The notes under the pieces are model-generated. The model worked only from the letters and a program-made list of their open reading frames with translations. It was not told where the DNA came from and made no database searches. A stretch of 29,259 nucleotides of DNA, from assembly GCA_015295885.1 (NCBI GenBank), contig DVEE01000561.1:1-29259 (forward strand), in the 5' to 3' direction. This stretch comes from Leptolyngbyaceae cyanobacterium M65_K2018_010. Lineage in GTDB: Bacteria > Cyanobacteriota > Cyanobacteriia > Phormidesmidales > Phormidesmidaceae. How positions within the stretch are numbered: the stretch's first letter is position 1; each line of letters starts with the position of its first letter. Position numbers and translations under genes: made by a program. Below, piece by piece: positions 1-7,907 of this stretch.

Positions 1-20
1 TAGGAACTGGCCCTGAATCG

Positions 21-51
21 TTGATCCATGCCGGAGCAGAGGTGGTATTCT
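21..51 (+). promoter_or_regulatory. Weak sigma70-like promoter candidate before glmM
   Basis: TTGATC at 21-26 and TATTCT at 46-51 are spaced by 19 bases, upstream of the glmM ribosome site. The match is only partial and the spacing is long, so this is a tentative call. Confidence 0.2.
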
Positions 52-93
52 CCTCGGTGAGTGTGTGTGATGAGGAAGATAAGGAAATTCAAT

Positions 94-1563
94 ATGGTCA
101 GTTCTCCGGTCAGGTCCACGGGCCCTTCCCCTTTAAATCAGGAAGGCGATCACTATGCCTCAGTTTTCTCAGGCCGCCTAGGCGATCGGGCCTTGCCCAA
201 CTCCCCCCTATTTGGAACCGATGGCATTCGGGGGCAAGCCGGAGAGTTGTTAACGGCCCCCCTGGCGATGGAAATAGGTTTCTGGGCGGGCAGTATTCTC
301 CGGTCAAGTCATCCCAACCCGGGGCCGATCATTCTAGGTCAGGACTCTCGCAACTCTGGCCCCATGCTAGCGTCGGCCCTTTCCGCAGGGCTAACCTCGG
401 CAGGGTTGGATGTCTGGCACCTGGGGTTATGTCCGACTCCTACGGTGGCCTACTTGGCGGAAAGGTGTAATGCCCTGGGAGGGATCATGATTTCTGCCAG
501 TCACAACCCCCCTGAGGATAACGGCATCAAGTTTTTTGGGGGAGATGGCACCAAGTTAAGCAGTGGCTTGCAAACAGCCATTGAAGCAGCGCTGAGAGGT
601 CAGTCTGTGCCAGCGGCCCTGAACCAGGAAAGCCGGTGGGGACAGTGCTACTATCGTCCTGAGCTAGTTAACCGGTATATCAGTTTTCTCCATGAGCCCC
701 TGCAACCCAGCCTTGATCTGAGCGGTTTGAAAATCGTCCTGGATCTGGCCTGGGGATCCGCTACCCGAGTGGCTGAGCCTGTGTTTCAACAAACGGGAGC
801 TGAGGTGATTGCGATTCATGGTAGTCCCGATGGCGATCGCATCAATGTTCAATGTGGTTCTACGCACCTGGAGCCCCTGCAGGCGGCTGTGAAGACCCAC
901 CAGGCCGATCTCGGTTTTGCCTTTGATGGTGATGCGGACCGGGTTATGGCCATTGATGCCGAGGGCCGGGTGGTAGATGGTGATTACATTCTTTACCTGT
1001 GGGGTCAGCACCTACAAAGCCAGGGTCGCCTGCCTGACAATACCCTAGTTTCAACCGTAATGGCCAACCTCGGCTTTGAGCGGGCTTGGCAAAAGCTGGG
1101 CGGCCGCCTGGTGCGCACTCAAGTGGGCGACCAGTATGTCCATGCTGAAATGGTTAGCCGGGGAGCCAAGCTGGGCGGTGAACAGTCTGGTCACATTCTC
1201 TGCCACCACTACAGCCTGACCGGGGATGGTATGCTCACGGCGCTCCACCTGGCCTCGCTAGTTCAAGGCCTGGGCGGTTCCCTGGCAGCGTTGGTAGAGC
1301 AGAGTTTTCAAACCTATCCTCAGCGCCTCAAGAATGTGCGCGTGGCCGATCGCGATCGGCGCCTAAACTGGCAAGACTGTGAACCTGTTCAGGCCGCTAT
1401 CCAAGCCGCTGAACAAGCCATGGGAAGTGAGGGCCGAGTTTTGGTGCGACCTTCCGGCACTGAACCGGTGATTCGCGTCATGGTTGAAGCCCTTCACCGG
1501 GAAATGGTAGATCATTGGTCAGACCACATTGCCCAGGTGGTTGGCCATCACTTGGCCGCTTAG
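94..1563 (+). CDS. glmM: Phosphoglucosamine mutase GlmM
   Basis: Converts glucosamine-6-phosphate to glucosamine-1-phosphate, the cytosolic step leading to UDP-GlcNAc for peptidoglycan and other glycans. The protein is about 489 residues and shows all family landmarks: FGTDGIRG near residue 40, the phosphoserine loop ISASHNP with the catalytic Ser near residue 136, the metal loop DGDADR near residue 285, and the phosphate-binding RPSGTEPVIRVMVE near the C terminus. The frame is open further upstream (GTG at 61, ATG at 70), but ATG 94 is preceded by AAGGA at 81-85 with 8-base spacing, so I chose it. The N-terminal ~38 residues before FGTDG are a poorly conserved extension, as is usual in cyanobacterial GlmM. 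The gene converges on a penicillin-binding protein 26 bases downstream, so two cell-wall genes lie back to back. Phosphomannomutase is the alternative, but SASHNP together with this C-terminal motif favours GlmM. Confidence 0.93.
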   Translation: MVSSPVRSTGPSPLNQEGDHYASVFSGRLGDRALPNSPLFGTDGIRGQAGELLTAPLAMEIGFWAGSILRSSHPNPGPIILGQDSRNSGPMLASALSAGLTSAGLDVWHLGLCPTPTVAYLAERCNALGGIMISASHNPPEDNGIKFFGGDGTKLSSGLQTAIEAALRGQSVPAALNQESRWGQCYYRPELVNRYISFLHEPLQPSLDLSGLKIVLDLAWGSATRVAEPVFQQTGAEVIAIHGSPDGDRINVQCGSTHLEPLQAAVKTHQADLGFAFDGDADRVMAIDAEGRVVDGDYILYLWGQHLQSQGRLPDNTLVSTVMANLGFERAWQKLGGRLVRTQVGDQYVHAEMVSRGAKLGGEQSGHILCHHYSLTGDGMLTALHLASLVQGLGGSLAALVEQSFQTYPQRLKNVRVADRDRRLNWQDCEPVQAAIQAAEQAMGSEGRVLVRPSGTEPVIRVMVEALHREMVDHWSDHIAQVVGHHLAA

Positions 1564-1589
1564 GCCGTTCTAGATTAGCCAGCCCGGGA

Positions 1590-3971
1590 TTATTCGGATG
1601 CCTCACCACTGGGAGAAGGACCGCCCAGGGGTGGGGGAGGAGCCACGATCGGTGGCGGCGCCGGGGCGGGTGCCGGTACGGGAGCTGGGTTAGCGGCTGG
1701 CGGTGCAGGCGCTGGTGCGACTACGGGTTCAGGGCTAGTTCCCGTGGGGGGGTCTGAGGTGATGACGGGGGCTGGGGCCGCCGGGGTTCCCGTCTCGCCG
1801 CCGGAGGGGGGGGCGGGGGTTGATCCAGTGCTTGCAGCTGGGGTTATCCCGGTGGGTTCAGGCTCAGGATCACGACCTCGTTGCTCGGTAGTGCCCCTGG
1901 ACTCCCGCTCAGCCCGGGCAGGGGAGGATGGCGCTTGCTCCGCTGTCACTCGACCTGGCTTAATGGGTTTGGCTTCCAGGGTGCCTTTGCGACCCCCTAG
2001 GCGAGGTAGGGCGGGGAATTGTTCAACCGGAATTTCGTCGGTCAGTTGGGACATGAACATCCGCCAGATAGCGGCGGCGGTGGTACTGGCCCCTCGACTA
2101 GGGCTGCTATCGTCGTTGCCCATCCAAACCCCAGTCGCTAATTGGGGAATGTATCCAATGAACCAAAGATCACGATTTTTCTCCGAGGTACCCGTTTTCC
2201 CTGCTACCGGACGACCTAGGGAGGCATTACTCCCCGTCCCTCCCTCCACGACGCTACGGAGCATCCAAGTCATAATCGCCGCGGTGTCTTCGTCAATAGC
2301 TTGGACCGATTCCTTGGGAGTCTCGTAGATCACCTCTCCTTGACTGTTCAAAACTCGCCGAATGCCGTGCACCGGCACATGACGGCCTCGATTGGCCAGG
2401 GTGCCGTAGGCGCTGGTGAGTTCCAGGAGATTCACTTCGGAAGTCCCTAGGGCCAGGGAATAGGCGGGCAAAAGGGGAGATTGGATGCCCATGCGCTTGG
2501 CAACTTCAATCACGGGGTCGAAGCCCACATCAACCAACAGCTTGACGGCCACGATGTTGATTGAATTGCGTAGGGCCCGGAGCAAATCCACGTTGCCGCT
2601 GTAGGTTTCCCCATAATTTTTAGGTTCGTACCCATCGACAACGTAGCGGGCATCCATGTATTCCTTATAGGGCGAAAAGCCCGCAGCAATAGCGGTGGCG
2701 TAAACAAAGGTCTTAAAGGTTGAGCCAGGCTGCCGCTGGGCCTGGGTGGCTCGATTAAACTGACTGGCGTTAAAGTCATTGCCCCCTACCATGGCTTTAA
2801 TTTCGCCATTGCGGGGGTCTACGGCGACCAGGGCCACCTGCTCAACGCCCTGCCAACCGCTATACCGTTCAATGGCTTGATCAACGGTTTGTTCTGCCTT
2901 CCGCTGCCAGCTCACATTCAGGCTGGTTTCCACGGTAAGGCCCCCCGCTTCTAACTGGTCGGGGGGCAGCAACTGTTCGAGCTGCTTTTGAATGTAAATA
3001 GTGAAATAGGGGAACTCACTGTACAGGAACTTAGGTTGCTTGGGGTTGACCTCGACGCTAGAGCTGATCGCCGCCTCAGCCTCTGCGGCAGTAATGGCTC
3101 CCGTGGCTAACATCCGGCGAATCACTCGGTTGCGTTGGCTGCGGGCCGCCTCCTGATTGACGACCGGGGAATAGCGACTGGGGGCTGGGGCCATGCCGGC
3201 AATCAGGGCTGACTCCGCGACGGTGAGTTGATCCAGGGTTTTGCCAAAATAAATCCACGCCGCATCGGCAACCCCGTAGGCCCCTGAACCCAGATACACG
3301 AGGTTCAGGTAACGCTCCATGATCTGCTGCTTATCCAGGTCTTGCTCTAGCTTGTGGGCAAGCAGTATCTCCCGGGCTTTGCGCTGAAAACTGCGTTCCT
3401 GGTTCAGGTAGACGATGCGGGCCAGTTGCTGGGTGATGGTACTGGCCCCTTCAACCACCTCTCGCTGGCGAAGATTGGCCCATAGCGCTCGAATAATGCC
3501 ACGATAATCAACGCCGTTGTGGTCGTAAAAACGCTGATCTTCCGAGGCAATAAAGGCTTGAACCAAGTGATCCGGAATATTGGCGTAGGCCGTTGTTTCC
3601 CGGGAAGCGGGGCCAAGTTTTTGCAAAATCACCCCATCCGCGGAAACCATGGTGACGGTGCCGTCCCGTTCATAGGTCAGGGCTTCCTCGGCCTCCGGTA
3701 GACTGGCCTGGGTCGCTTGAACAATACGATAGGCACGGGTACCCCCCCCGGCCAGCAAGGCTCCCACCAGCAAGATCAGGGGTAAAACCAGCTGTTGGCC
3801 AGAGGGAGGCGTTAAGCGAGGCCGAGAAGTCGCGGCGGGGCGAGCTTTGGGTGACCGTTGGCGACGATGGGGGGGGTGGCGGGACGGCGCGGTGCTGGCA
3901 AAGTTGGTGGGACTGGCACCAGGTTTCGCGTCGGCGTGGGGAAATAGCCAAGTCAACCAAAATTGGGTCAT
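1590..3971 (-). CDS. Class A penicillin-binding protein (PBP1A family)
   Basis: Bifunctional peptidoglycan glycosyltransferase/transpeptidase of 793 residues, anchored in the plasma membrane with its catalytic part in the periplasm. Order: basic, Pro-rich cytoplasmic tail (1-60); one membrane segment (61-79); GT51 domain with the catalytic Glu in SEDQRFYDH near residue 144 and TITQQLAR near 178; transpeptidase domain with the nucleophile in GSTFK (Ser417), SIN (470-472) and KTGTSEKN (592-599). The last ~120 residues are a low-complexity Pro/Ala/Gly/Ser tail, which is probably unstructured. The GTG/TTG-poor start region lacks a clear Shine-Dalgarno sequence; the ATG at 3971 is the furthest start. 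It ends 26 bases from the glmM stop. Cyanobacteria carry several paralogues of this family, so I give no gene symbol. Confidence in the family is very high. Confidence 0.95.
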   Translation of the reverse strand: MTQFWLTWLFPHADAKPGASPTNFASTAPSRHPPHRRQRSPKARPAATSRPRLTPPSGQQLVLPLILLVGALLAGGGTRAYRIVQATQASLPEAEEALTYERDGTVTMVSADGVILQKLGPASRETTAYANIPDHLVQAFIASEDQRFYDHNGVDYRGIIRALWANLRQREVVEGASTITQQLARIVYLNQERSFQRKAREILLAHKLEQDLDKQQIMERYLNLVYLGSGAYGVADAAWIYFGKTLDQLTVAESALIAGMAPAPSRYSPVVNQEAARSQRNRVIRRMLATGAITAAEAEAAISSSVEVNPKQPKFLYSEFPYFTIYIQKQLEQLLPPDQLEAGGLTVETSLNVSWQRKAEQTVDQAIERYSGWQGVEQVALVAVDPRNGEIKAMVGGNDFNASQFNRATQAQRQPGSTFKTFVYATAIAAGFSPYKEYMDARYVVDGYEPKNYGETYSGNVDLLRALRNSINIVAVKLLVDVGFDPVIEVAKRMGIQSPLLPAYSLALGTSEVNLLELTSAYGTLANRGRHVPVHGIRRVLNSQGEVIYETPKESVQAIDEDTAAIMTWMLRSVVEGGTGSNASLGRPVAGKTGTSEKNRDLWFIGYIPQLATGVWMGNDDSSPSRGASTTAAAIWRMFMSQLTDEIPVEQFPALPRLGGRKGTLEAKPIKPGRVTAEQAPSSPARAERESRGTTEQRGRDPEPEPTGITPAASTGSTPAPPSGGETGTPAAPAPVITSDPPTGTSPEPVVAPAPAPPAANPAPVPAPAPAPPPIVAPPPPLGGPSPSGEASE

Positions 3972-4153
3972 TGTAGTGCAGCCCTCTACCTACCTAAACT
4001 CCCTGGCGGCAATCCTGCTAAAGGAACATCAGCCTAGCATCCAGTCGCGGATAACCGCGGTCCAAATTGCTGATAACTCCGCCAAGGACTAATGAGCACT
4101 CTAGGGGGTTTAGCGCATTTCTTCAAGGGGATCAGGGGAATCGGGTAGGCTTG

Positions 4154-4176
4154 GGGCCCTTAACCGGGTTGGGCCC
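4154..4176 (-). terminator. GGGCCC hairpin just after chlG stop
   Basis: GGGCCC at 4154-4159 and GGGCCC at 4171-4176 can pair, with an inner AAC/GTT stem. The hairpin begins 3 bases after the chlG stop codon on the minus strand. It has no U-tract, so it may end or stabilise the transcript rather than be a classical intrinsic terminator. Confidence 0.4.
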
Positions 4177-4179
4177 TAA

Positions 4180-5208
4180 CTATATTCCGGCCTGGCCCAG
4201 GGCTAGCCCAGTCACTAACATGCCCAAGACCAAAAAGGGTTGGGCGCTGGCCTGGTACTTGACGTCGTTTTCCAAGGGGTTGCGTAGAAAATACATATCC
4301 TGGAAAGTAATTTGGGGAATTAACAGCAGCACCAACAACACGGCGTAGAGGTTTTGATGAATCCTGATGAGGTAGGCGGCAATGCCCCCCTGAAAAATAT
4401 CAATCATCAATACGCAAATCCAGGCCGCGGTACTCACCCCAAACATAACTGGTAGAGACTTCAGCCCCATTTGGCGATCGCCCTCCACGCTCTTAAAGTC
4501 GTTGACCACGGCAATGCCTAATCCCGCCAGGCTGTAGAAGAGGGTAAGCAAGACAATCCGCCAGTTTAGATCGCCAAATAGGGCATGGCCCGCCCACCAG
4601 GGCAGGGCAATATAGCTAGCCCCTAGGGCATAGTTGCCTAACCAGCCATTTTGTTTTAGTTTCAACGGGGGCGCTGAGTAAATAAAAGACACCAGAGCCC
4701 CCCCCAGGGCCAGGGCCGTCAGCGTCGGAAACCCGTGATTGGCCCAGCGGTCTAGGCCGTAGGCCAGGCCTAGACCAGCCCCCAGTAGCACCAAAATTTG
4801 TGTCACCACCTGGGGCACCGTAATAGCTCCCGAGGGAATCGGTCGATAGGGTTCATTGATGGCGTCTATGTCGCGGTCGTAGTAGTCATTCAGGGTTTGG
4901 GTATAGCCCGTCAGGAGGGGACCCGCCAGCAACATGCAGGCTGCAGCCAGCAAAATATGCTCCAGGTTCCAGCGAAATTGGCCGCTGGAGGCAGCGCCGC
5001 ACACCACTCCCCAAATCAGTGGAATCCAGGTGATCGGCTTCATCAGTTGGAGGCGGATTTTCCAAAGGGAAGTTCCCCCCCCCTTGGCCCCCTTCATCCC
5101 TAACAACTGGCGGGTGGCACTACCGGCCTGATCGGGGGTTGGTGGCGACGGGAGGGGGTCTTCGGTATTGGCTGTGCCGGTAGGTAAAGAAGAGGACTGG
5201 TCAACCAT
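4180..5208 (-). CDS. chlG: Chlorophyll synthase ChlG
   Basis: Esterifies chlorophyllide a with phytyl or geranylgeranyl diphosphate, the last step of chlorophyll a synthesis, in the thylakoid or plasma membrane. It is a 342-residue UbiA-superfamily protein. The first Asp-rich prenyl-diphosphate motif reads NDYYDRDIDAINEPYRPIPSG, and the second region reads NDFKSVEGDRQMGLKSLP. These and about eight or nine hydrophobic helices are diagnostic for ChlG rather than for other UbiA enzymes. The stretch LMKPITWIPLIWGVVCGA is the typical first helix. I chose ATG 5208, not an alternative start at 5229, because AGAGGTG lies about 10 bases upstream of 5208. The first ~55 residues (Ser/Pro/Gly-rich) are variable. 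The gene lies 80 bases downstream of the Get3/ArsA-like ATPase on the same strand, so they are probably co-transcribed. Confidence 0.96.
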   Translation of the reverse strand: MVDQSSSLPTGTANTEDPLPSPPTPDQAGSATRQLLGMKGAKGGGTSLWKIRLQLMKPITWIPLIWGVVCGAASSGQFRWNLEHILLAAACMLLAGPLLTGYTQTLNDYYDRDIDAINEPYRPIPSGAITVPQVVTQILVLLGAGLGLAYGLDRWANHGFPTLTALALGGALVSFIYSAPPLKLKQNGWLGNYALGASYIALPWWAGHALFGDLNWRIVLLTLFYSLAGLGIAVVNDFKSVEGDRQMGLKSLPVMFGVSTAAWICVLMIDIFQGGIAAYLIRIHQNLYAVLLVLLLIPQITFQDMYFLRNPLENDVKYQASAQPFLVLGMLVTGLALGQAGI

Positions 5209-5288
5209 GGCAAATTCACCTCTTAACAACGGTGTAGCAATCAGTCAATCCCTATGGTCGGCTGGCCATGGGCTGGGTCCCGGCTGGC

Positions 5289-6389
5289 CTAGCCAAAGGA
5301 AATCACCAGGTATTGATCCTGAAACTTAGCGCCGGTCACCGCCTTGCCCTGCAGTTCAGGGGGCAGCAATAAATTGCGTCGCTGATCACCGGCTTCTATG
5401 GTGACCTCTGGGCCGTATTGAGTCAGCTTGACCTGGCTTTTATTAAAGCTCGGCAAAAACAGCATGACAGTCTTGTTAGCCCAGTCGATGATCGTAGCCC
5501 GGGTGGCCTGGTCAGCCAGAGGTTGGGGATCGGGCAGGGCTGCCACCAATCGTTCCCAATCCTGGTCGGAGCAGATAGGTAGGGGGAAGTGGGGCAAGGG
5601 GGCAAAGGCGCGCTCGTGGTCAGGCCCTAAATCCCCCTGGTTCACCAGGACGCCACCGACGGTCAGCCCAATCTGCTGGGCGCTTCCCCACAGGTAGCGA
5701 GCCGTGGCGATGGCCACTTCGGTGGGGGTGGTGACTAAAAAGGCTAATACCCGATGGGGGTCGCTGACGATATCGCGGCCTTGCTCTAGCAGCGATCGCA
5801 TCTCCCCCGTGGGCCGCTCCAACATATCCCCGGACCAATCGCTGGCCAGGACCGCGGCGGCAATGGGTTGCCAGAAGGGGGCCAGCACTCGCCCCAGGTC
5901 AGACTGCTGGAACACCCCTCGAAACCGGCGCACATACCAATCGAGGATCTCCGGCAGCCCCAACATACGCAGAGTTTCCATGGCGCTGTGGCCATCGTAA
6001 ACAATGACATCGTAGTTACCGCTGGCTTCGTACTCGCGCAGCGCGTTCAGCGCCAGGGCACTATCCATGCCGGGCAATATCCCCAGTTCCTGGCCATAGA
6101 CATCCTTCAAAAAGGGGGTACGCAGATATTGGGATTCCAGCCCTTTCAGGGTTTGCCAGCTATTCTCTAGCAGCGTGGTACTGTGCAACTGCACCGCCCA
6201 CAACCCCGCACTCACCTGGGTTGGTTCGGGGCCCAAGGGCTGGCCCAGCAACAAAGCCGGCCCAGGGGTAACCGATTGAATCATCAGTAACACCCGTTGA
6301 CCTGCCGCCACCTGTTGTTTCGCCGTGGCAATGGCCAGGGTGGTACAACCAGACCCACCTTTGCCGAGAAACGTCAGAATCTTTGCCAT
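5289..6389 (-). CDS. Get3/ArsA-family ATPase with altered P-loop
   Basis: A 366-residue protein of the SIMIBI-class ArsA/Get3 family. The N terminus is MAKILTFLGKGGSGCTTLAIA. The family consensus is GKGGVGKT(T/S): the signature (intersubunit) lysine in GKGG is present, but the Walker A lysine is Cys (codon TGT). The switch region reads YDGHSAMETLRMLGLPEIL instead of DTAPTGHTLR, keeping only TLR-LG-PE. The C-terminal ~45 residues (from about 320 to the final YLVISFG) match the small alpha-crystallin-like domain attached to many cyanobacterial ArsA-like proteins. Family members move anions or target tail-anchored membrane proteins; the actual role here is unknown. It lies between petP and chlG on the same strand, which suggests a link to thylakoid membrane biogenesis (inference). 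No CxxC zinc-dimer motif is obvious. Confidence 0.85.
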   Translation of the reverse strand: MAKILTFLGKGGSGCTTLAIATAKQQVAAGQRVLLMIQSVTPGPALLLGQPLGPEPTQVSAGLWAVQLHSTTLLENSWQTLKGLESQYLRTPFLKDVYGQELGILPGMDSALALNALREYEASGNYDVIVYDGHSAMETLRMLGLPEILDWYVRRFRGVFQQSDLGRVLAPFWQPIAAAVLASDWSGDMLERPTGEMRSLLEQGRDIVSDPHRVLAFLVTTPTEVAIATARYLWGSAQQIGLTVGGVLVNQGDLGPDHERAFAPLPHFPLPICSDQDWERLVAALPDPQPLADQATRATIIDWANKTVMLFLPSFNKSQVKLTQYGPEVTIEAGDQRRNLLLPPELQGKAVTGAKFQDQYLVISFG

Positions 6390-6461
6390 GGCTACCTAGG
6401 GGGAGGTGAGACTCGTTGTTTAAGAAATGTTGGGGTGCTCTTATCGGGACGCTAGGAACGG

Positions 6462-6659
6462 CTACAGGGGAGAGAGCTCGTCTTCAAAGAACCAGGTGGC
6501 ATAGCGATCGTCAAATTCAACCACGACTCCAACGCCACTCCCATCTACCATTTTAAACTGGCTGATAGTGCCACTTTTACCCAGGCAATCGGCAACATCC
6601 TTGGATACCCGATCCCGGAGCCGAGTGACTTTGACTTTTTGGCCAATCTCTAAACCCAT
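6462..6659 (-). CDS. petP: Cytochrome b6f complex subunit PetP (DUF2862 family)
   Basis: A 65-residue soluble, SH3-like small protein: MGLEIGQKVKV, RLRDRVSKDVAD, LGKSGTISQFKMVDGSGVGV, FDDRYATWFFEDELSPL. The pattern GQKVxVxRLRDRVS..GTI..FKMVDGSGVGxVVxFDD..TWFFEDEL is the PetP/DUF2862 signature. PetP is a peripheral cytochrome b6f subunit in cyanobacteria and red algae, influencing complex stability and linear electron flow. A TTG codon at 6677 would add six residues, but the ATG at 6659 fits the family N terminus; a GGAG lies about 12 bases upstream. It is followed, 72 bases downstream on the same strand, by the Get3-like ATPase and chlG. petB and petD are about 21 kb away in this window, so the b6f genes are not one operon. 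Confidence 0.8.
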   Translation of the reverse strand: MGLEIGQKVKVTRLRDRVSKDVADCLGKSGTISQFKMVDGSGVGVVVEFDDRYATWFFEDELSPL

Positions 6660-6819
6660 AGCAAACAAGGGCTCCAACTGCAGAGCTAACGACGAAACCA
6701 GTCACAGTGTATCAGCGTCTTGGCCCGGAATGATCTATTGCCTAAGGGTAAATCTACCTGGGAAAATAAATTCGAACGGGCGGTTTAGTTTGGGCTGTGG
6801 GCCATCGCCCTAATCCCTG

Positions 6820-6840
6820 AAGGCAGAAGTCAGAAGGATG
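6820..6840. repeat. Degenerate heptanucleotide tandem repeat (3 units)
   Basis: Three contiguous 7-base units: AAGGCAG, AAGTCAG, AAGGATG. Short tandemly repeated heptamers of this AAGKCAG type are scattered through many cyanobacterial genomes between genes. Confidence 0.5.
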
Positions 6841-6849
6841 TAGGGTTTT

Positions 6850-6933
6850 GCCCGTGTGCAGGGCGTAGCCTGTGCAAAGCAGCCGGCAGAACGGGAATCC
6901 CCTTTGATCAAGGCTGTTCAGCCGCACAAAGGG
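6850..6933. other. Potential structured RNA / hairpin block upstream of hisF
   Basis: CCCGT (6851-6855) pairs with ACGGG (6891-6895), enclosing a bulged hairpin around GCAGGGC-gta-GCCTGTGC. CCCTTTG (6900-6906) then pairs with CAAAGGG (6927-6933), enclosing GGCT-GTTC-AGCC. It could be the hisF leader or a small RNA on either strand. It matches no known riboswitch or SRP/6S core that I can recognise. Confidence 0.3.
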
Positions 6934-6992
6934 TAGCCCTATTTCTGCGGCCGGAGACTAGGCCAATTCTTGTCGCGTTGGGGTTAAGGGTC

Positions 6993-7766
6993 ATGCTGGC
7001 AAAACGAATTCTCCCCTGCCTGGATGTTAAGGCTGGGCGGGTGGTTAAGGGGGTGAATTTTATCGATCTACGGGATGCCGGCGACCCTGTGGAACTGGCC
7101 CAGGCCTACAATCAGGCCGGGGCCGATGAGCTGGTGTTTTTGGACATTACCGCTACCCACGAGGATCGGGACATTATCTACGACGTGGTCTACCAAACCG
7201 CTGAGCAGGTGTTTATCCCCCTCACCGTCGGTGGAGGGATTCAATCCTTAGAAACCATTAAAAAATTGTTACGGGCTGGGGCCGATAAGATCAGCATTAA
7301 CTCTGCCGCCGTCAAACGGCCCGAGTTTGTCAGCGAGGCCAGCGATCGCTTTGGCTCCCAGTGCATTGTGGTCGCCATTGATGCTCGCCGTCGCACCGAT
7401 TCTGAACACCTGGGGTGGCAGGTGTATGTGCGGGGAGGACGTGAAAATACCGGTATAGATGCCCTCGAGTGGGCGGTCACCATGGTTGAACGGGGAGCCG
7501 GTGAATTATTAGTGACCAGTATGGATGCGGATGGAACCCAAGCCGGCTACGACCTAGAACTCACCCGCGCCATCGCCGAATCGGTGCCCGTGCCCGTGAT
7601 CGCCTCCGGCGGGGCAGGCAACTGCCAGCATATTTACCAGGCCCTGACTGAGGGCCGAGCCGAGGCCGCCTTACTCGCTTCTCTGTTGCACTATGGCCAA
7701 TTGACGGTGGCCGAAGTGAAAGGGTATTTGCAGGCCCATCAGGTACCGGTGCGATTAACCCCCTAA
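6993..7766 (+). CDS. hisF: Imidazole glycerol phosphate synthase subunit HisF
   Basis: Cyclase subunit of the HisH-HisF complex in histidine biosynthesis. It uses ammonia from HisH to turn PRFAR into imidazole glycerol phosphate and AICAR. The 257-residue (beta/alpha)8 barrel starts MLAKRILPCLDVKAGRVVKG, with the general acid/base Asp11 and Asp130 (in VVAIDARR) at canonical positions. The phosphate-binding LTVGGGIQS (77-85) and VIASGGAG motifs are also present. A TTG at 6978 could add five residues, but ATG 6993 gives the family-standard N terminus and length. No other histidine genes lie nearby, as is normal in cyanobacteria, where his genes are dispersed. Confidence 0.97.
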   Translation: MLAKRILPCLDVKAGRVVKGVNFIDLRDAGDPVELAQAYNQAGADELVFLDITATHEDRDIIYDVVYQTAEQVFIPLTVGGGIQSLETIKKLLRAGADKISINSAAVKRPEFVSEASDRFGSQCIVVAIDARRRTDSEHLGWQVYVRGGRENTGIDALEWAVTMVERGAGELLVTSMDADGTQAGYDLELTRAIAESVPVPVIASGGAGNCQHIYQALTEGRAEAALLASLLHYGQLTVAEVKGYLQAHQVPVRLTP

Positions 7767-7824
7767 GCTGCTGGGGCAGCGGTTCCCGGGGCAACCCCCA
7801 ACAAAACCGAATTCTTTCTATGGA

Positions 7825-7848
7825 AAAGCCACGGGCTTTATGAAAGCC
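7825..7848. repeat. Three-arm inverted repeat (alternative hairpins)
   Basis: AAAGCC (7825-7830), GGCTTT (7834-7839) and AAAGCC (7843-7848) are separated by ACG and ATG. The central arm can pair with either outer arm, giving two mutually exclusive 6-bp hairpins. The element ends one base before the HLR1-like site. It could be the 3' end of the hisF transcript, though no U-tract follows. Confidence 0.4.
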
Positions 7849-7849
7849 T

Positions 7850-7867
7850 GTTACAATGCGTAACATA
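7850..7867 (+). promoter_or_regulatory. HLR1-like site (RpaB) before small membrane gene
   Basis: GTTACAAT-GC-GTAACATA fits the HLR1 consensus (G/T)TTACA(T/A)(T/A)-N2-(G/T)TTACA(T/A)(T/A) at 15 of 16 positions with the correct 2-base spacer. HLR1 is the binding site of the response regulator RpaB in cyanobacteria. It ends 40 bases before the ATG at 7908. The core also reads as an inverted repeat, GTTAC-AATGC-GTAAC. Confidence 0.55.
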
Positions 7868-7907
7868 GAAAAGATTCCTGGTTAGCCCTAACGTCAGCTT
7901 TATTTCC

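Larger units (their letters stand above)
6678..6992. other. 315-base intergenic region between petP and hisF
   Basis: Divergent spacer between petP (minus) and hisF (plus). It holds a three-unit heptamer repeat at 6820-6840 and a structured block at 6850-6933 (described separately). It must also contain promoters in both directions, but I see no convincing -35/-10 pair. No open reading frame here has coding character. Confidence 0.6.

Noticed and set aside
1744..2328. 194-codon plus-strand frame opposite the PBP C-terminal region
   Set aside because: Its composition mirrors the Pro/Ala-rich tail and conserved transpeptidase codons of the true gene; it has no domain.
6761..6790. Possible tRNA T-loop (TTCGAA-like bases) in the petP-hisF spacer
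   Set aside because: No acceptor stem, D arm or anticodon arm can be formed around it.
6568..6813. 81-codon plus-strand frame opposite petP
   Set aside because: Antisense shadow of PetP extending into the spacer; no homology that I can see.
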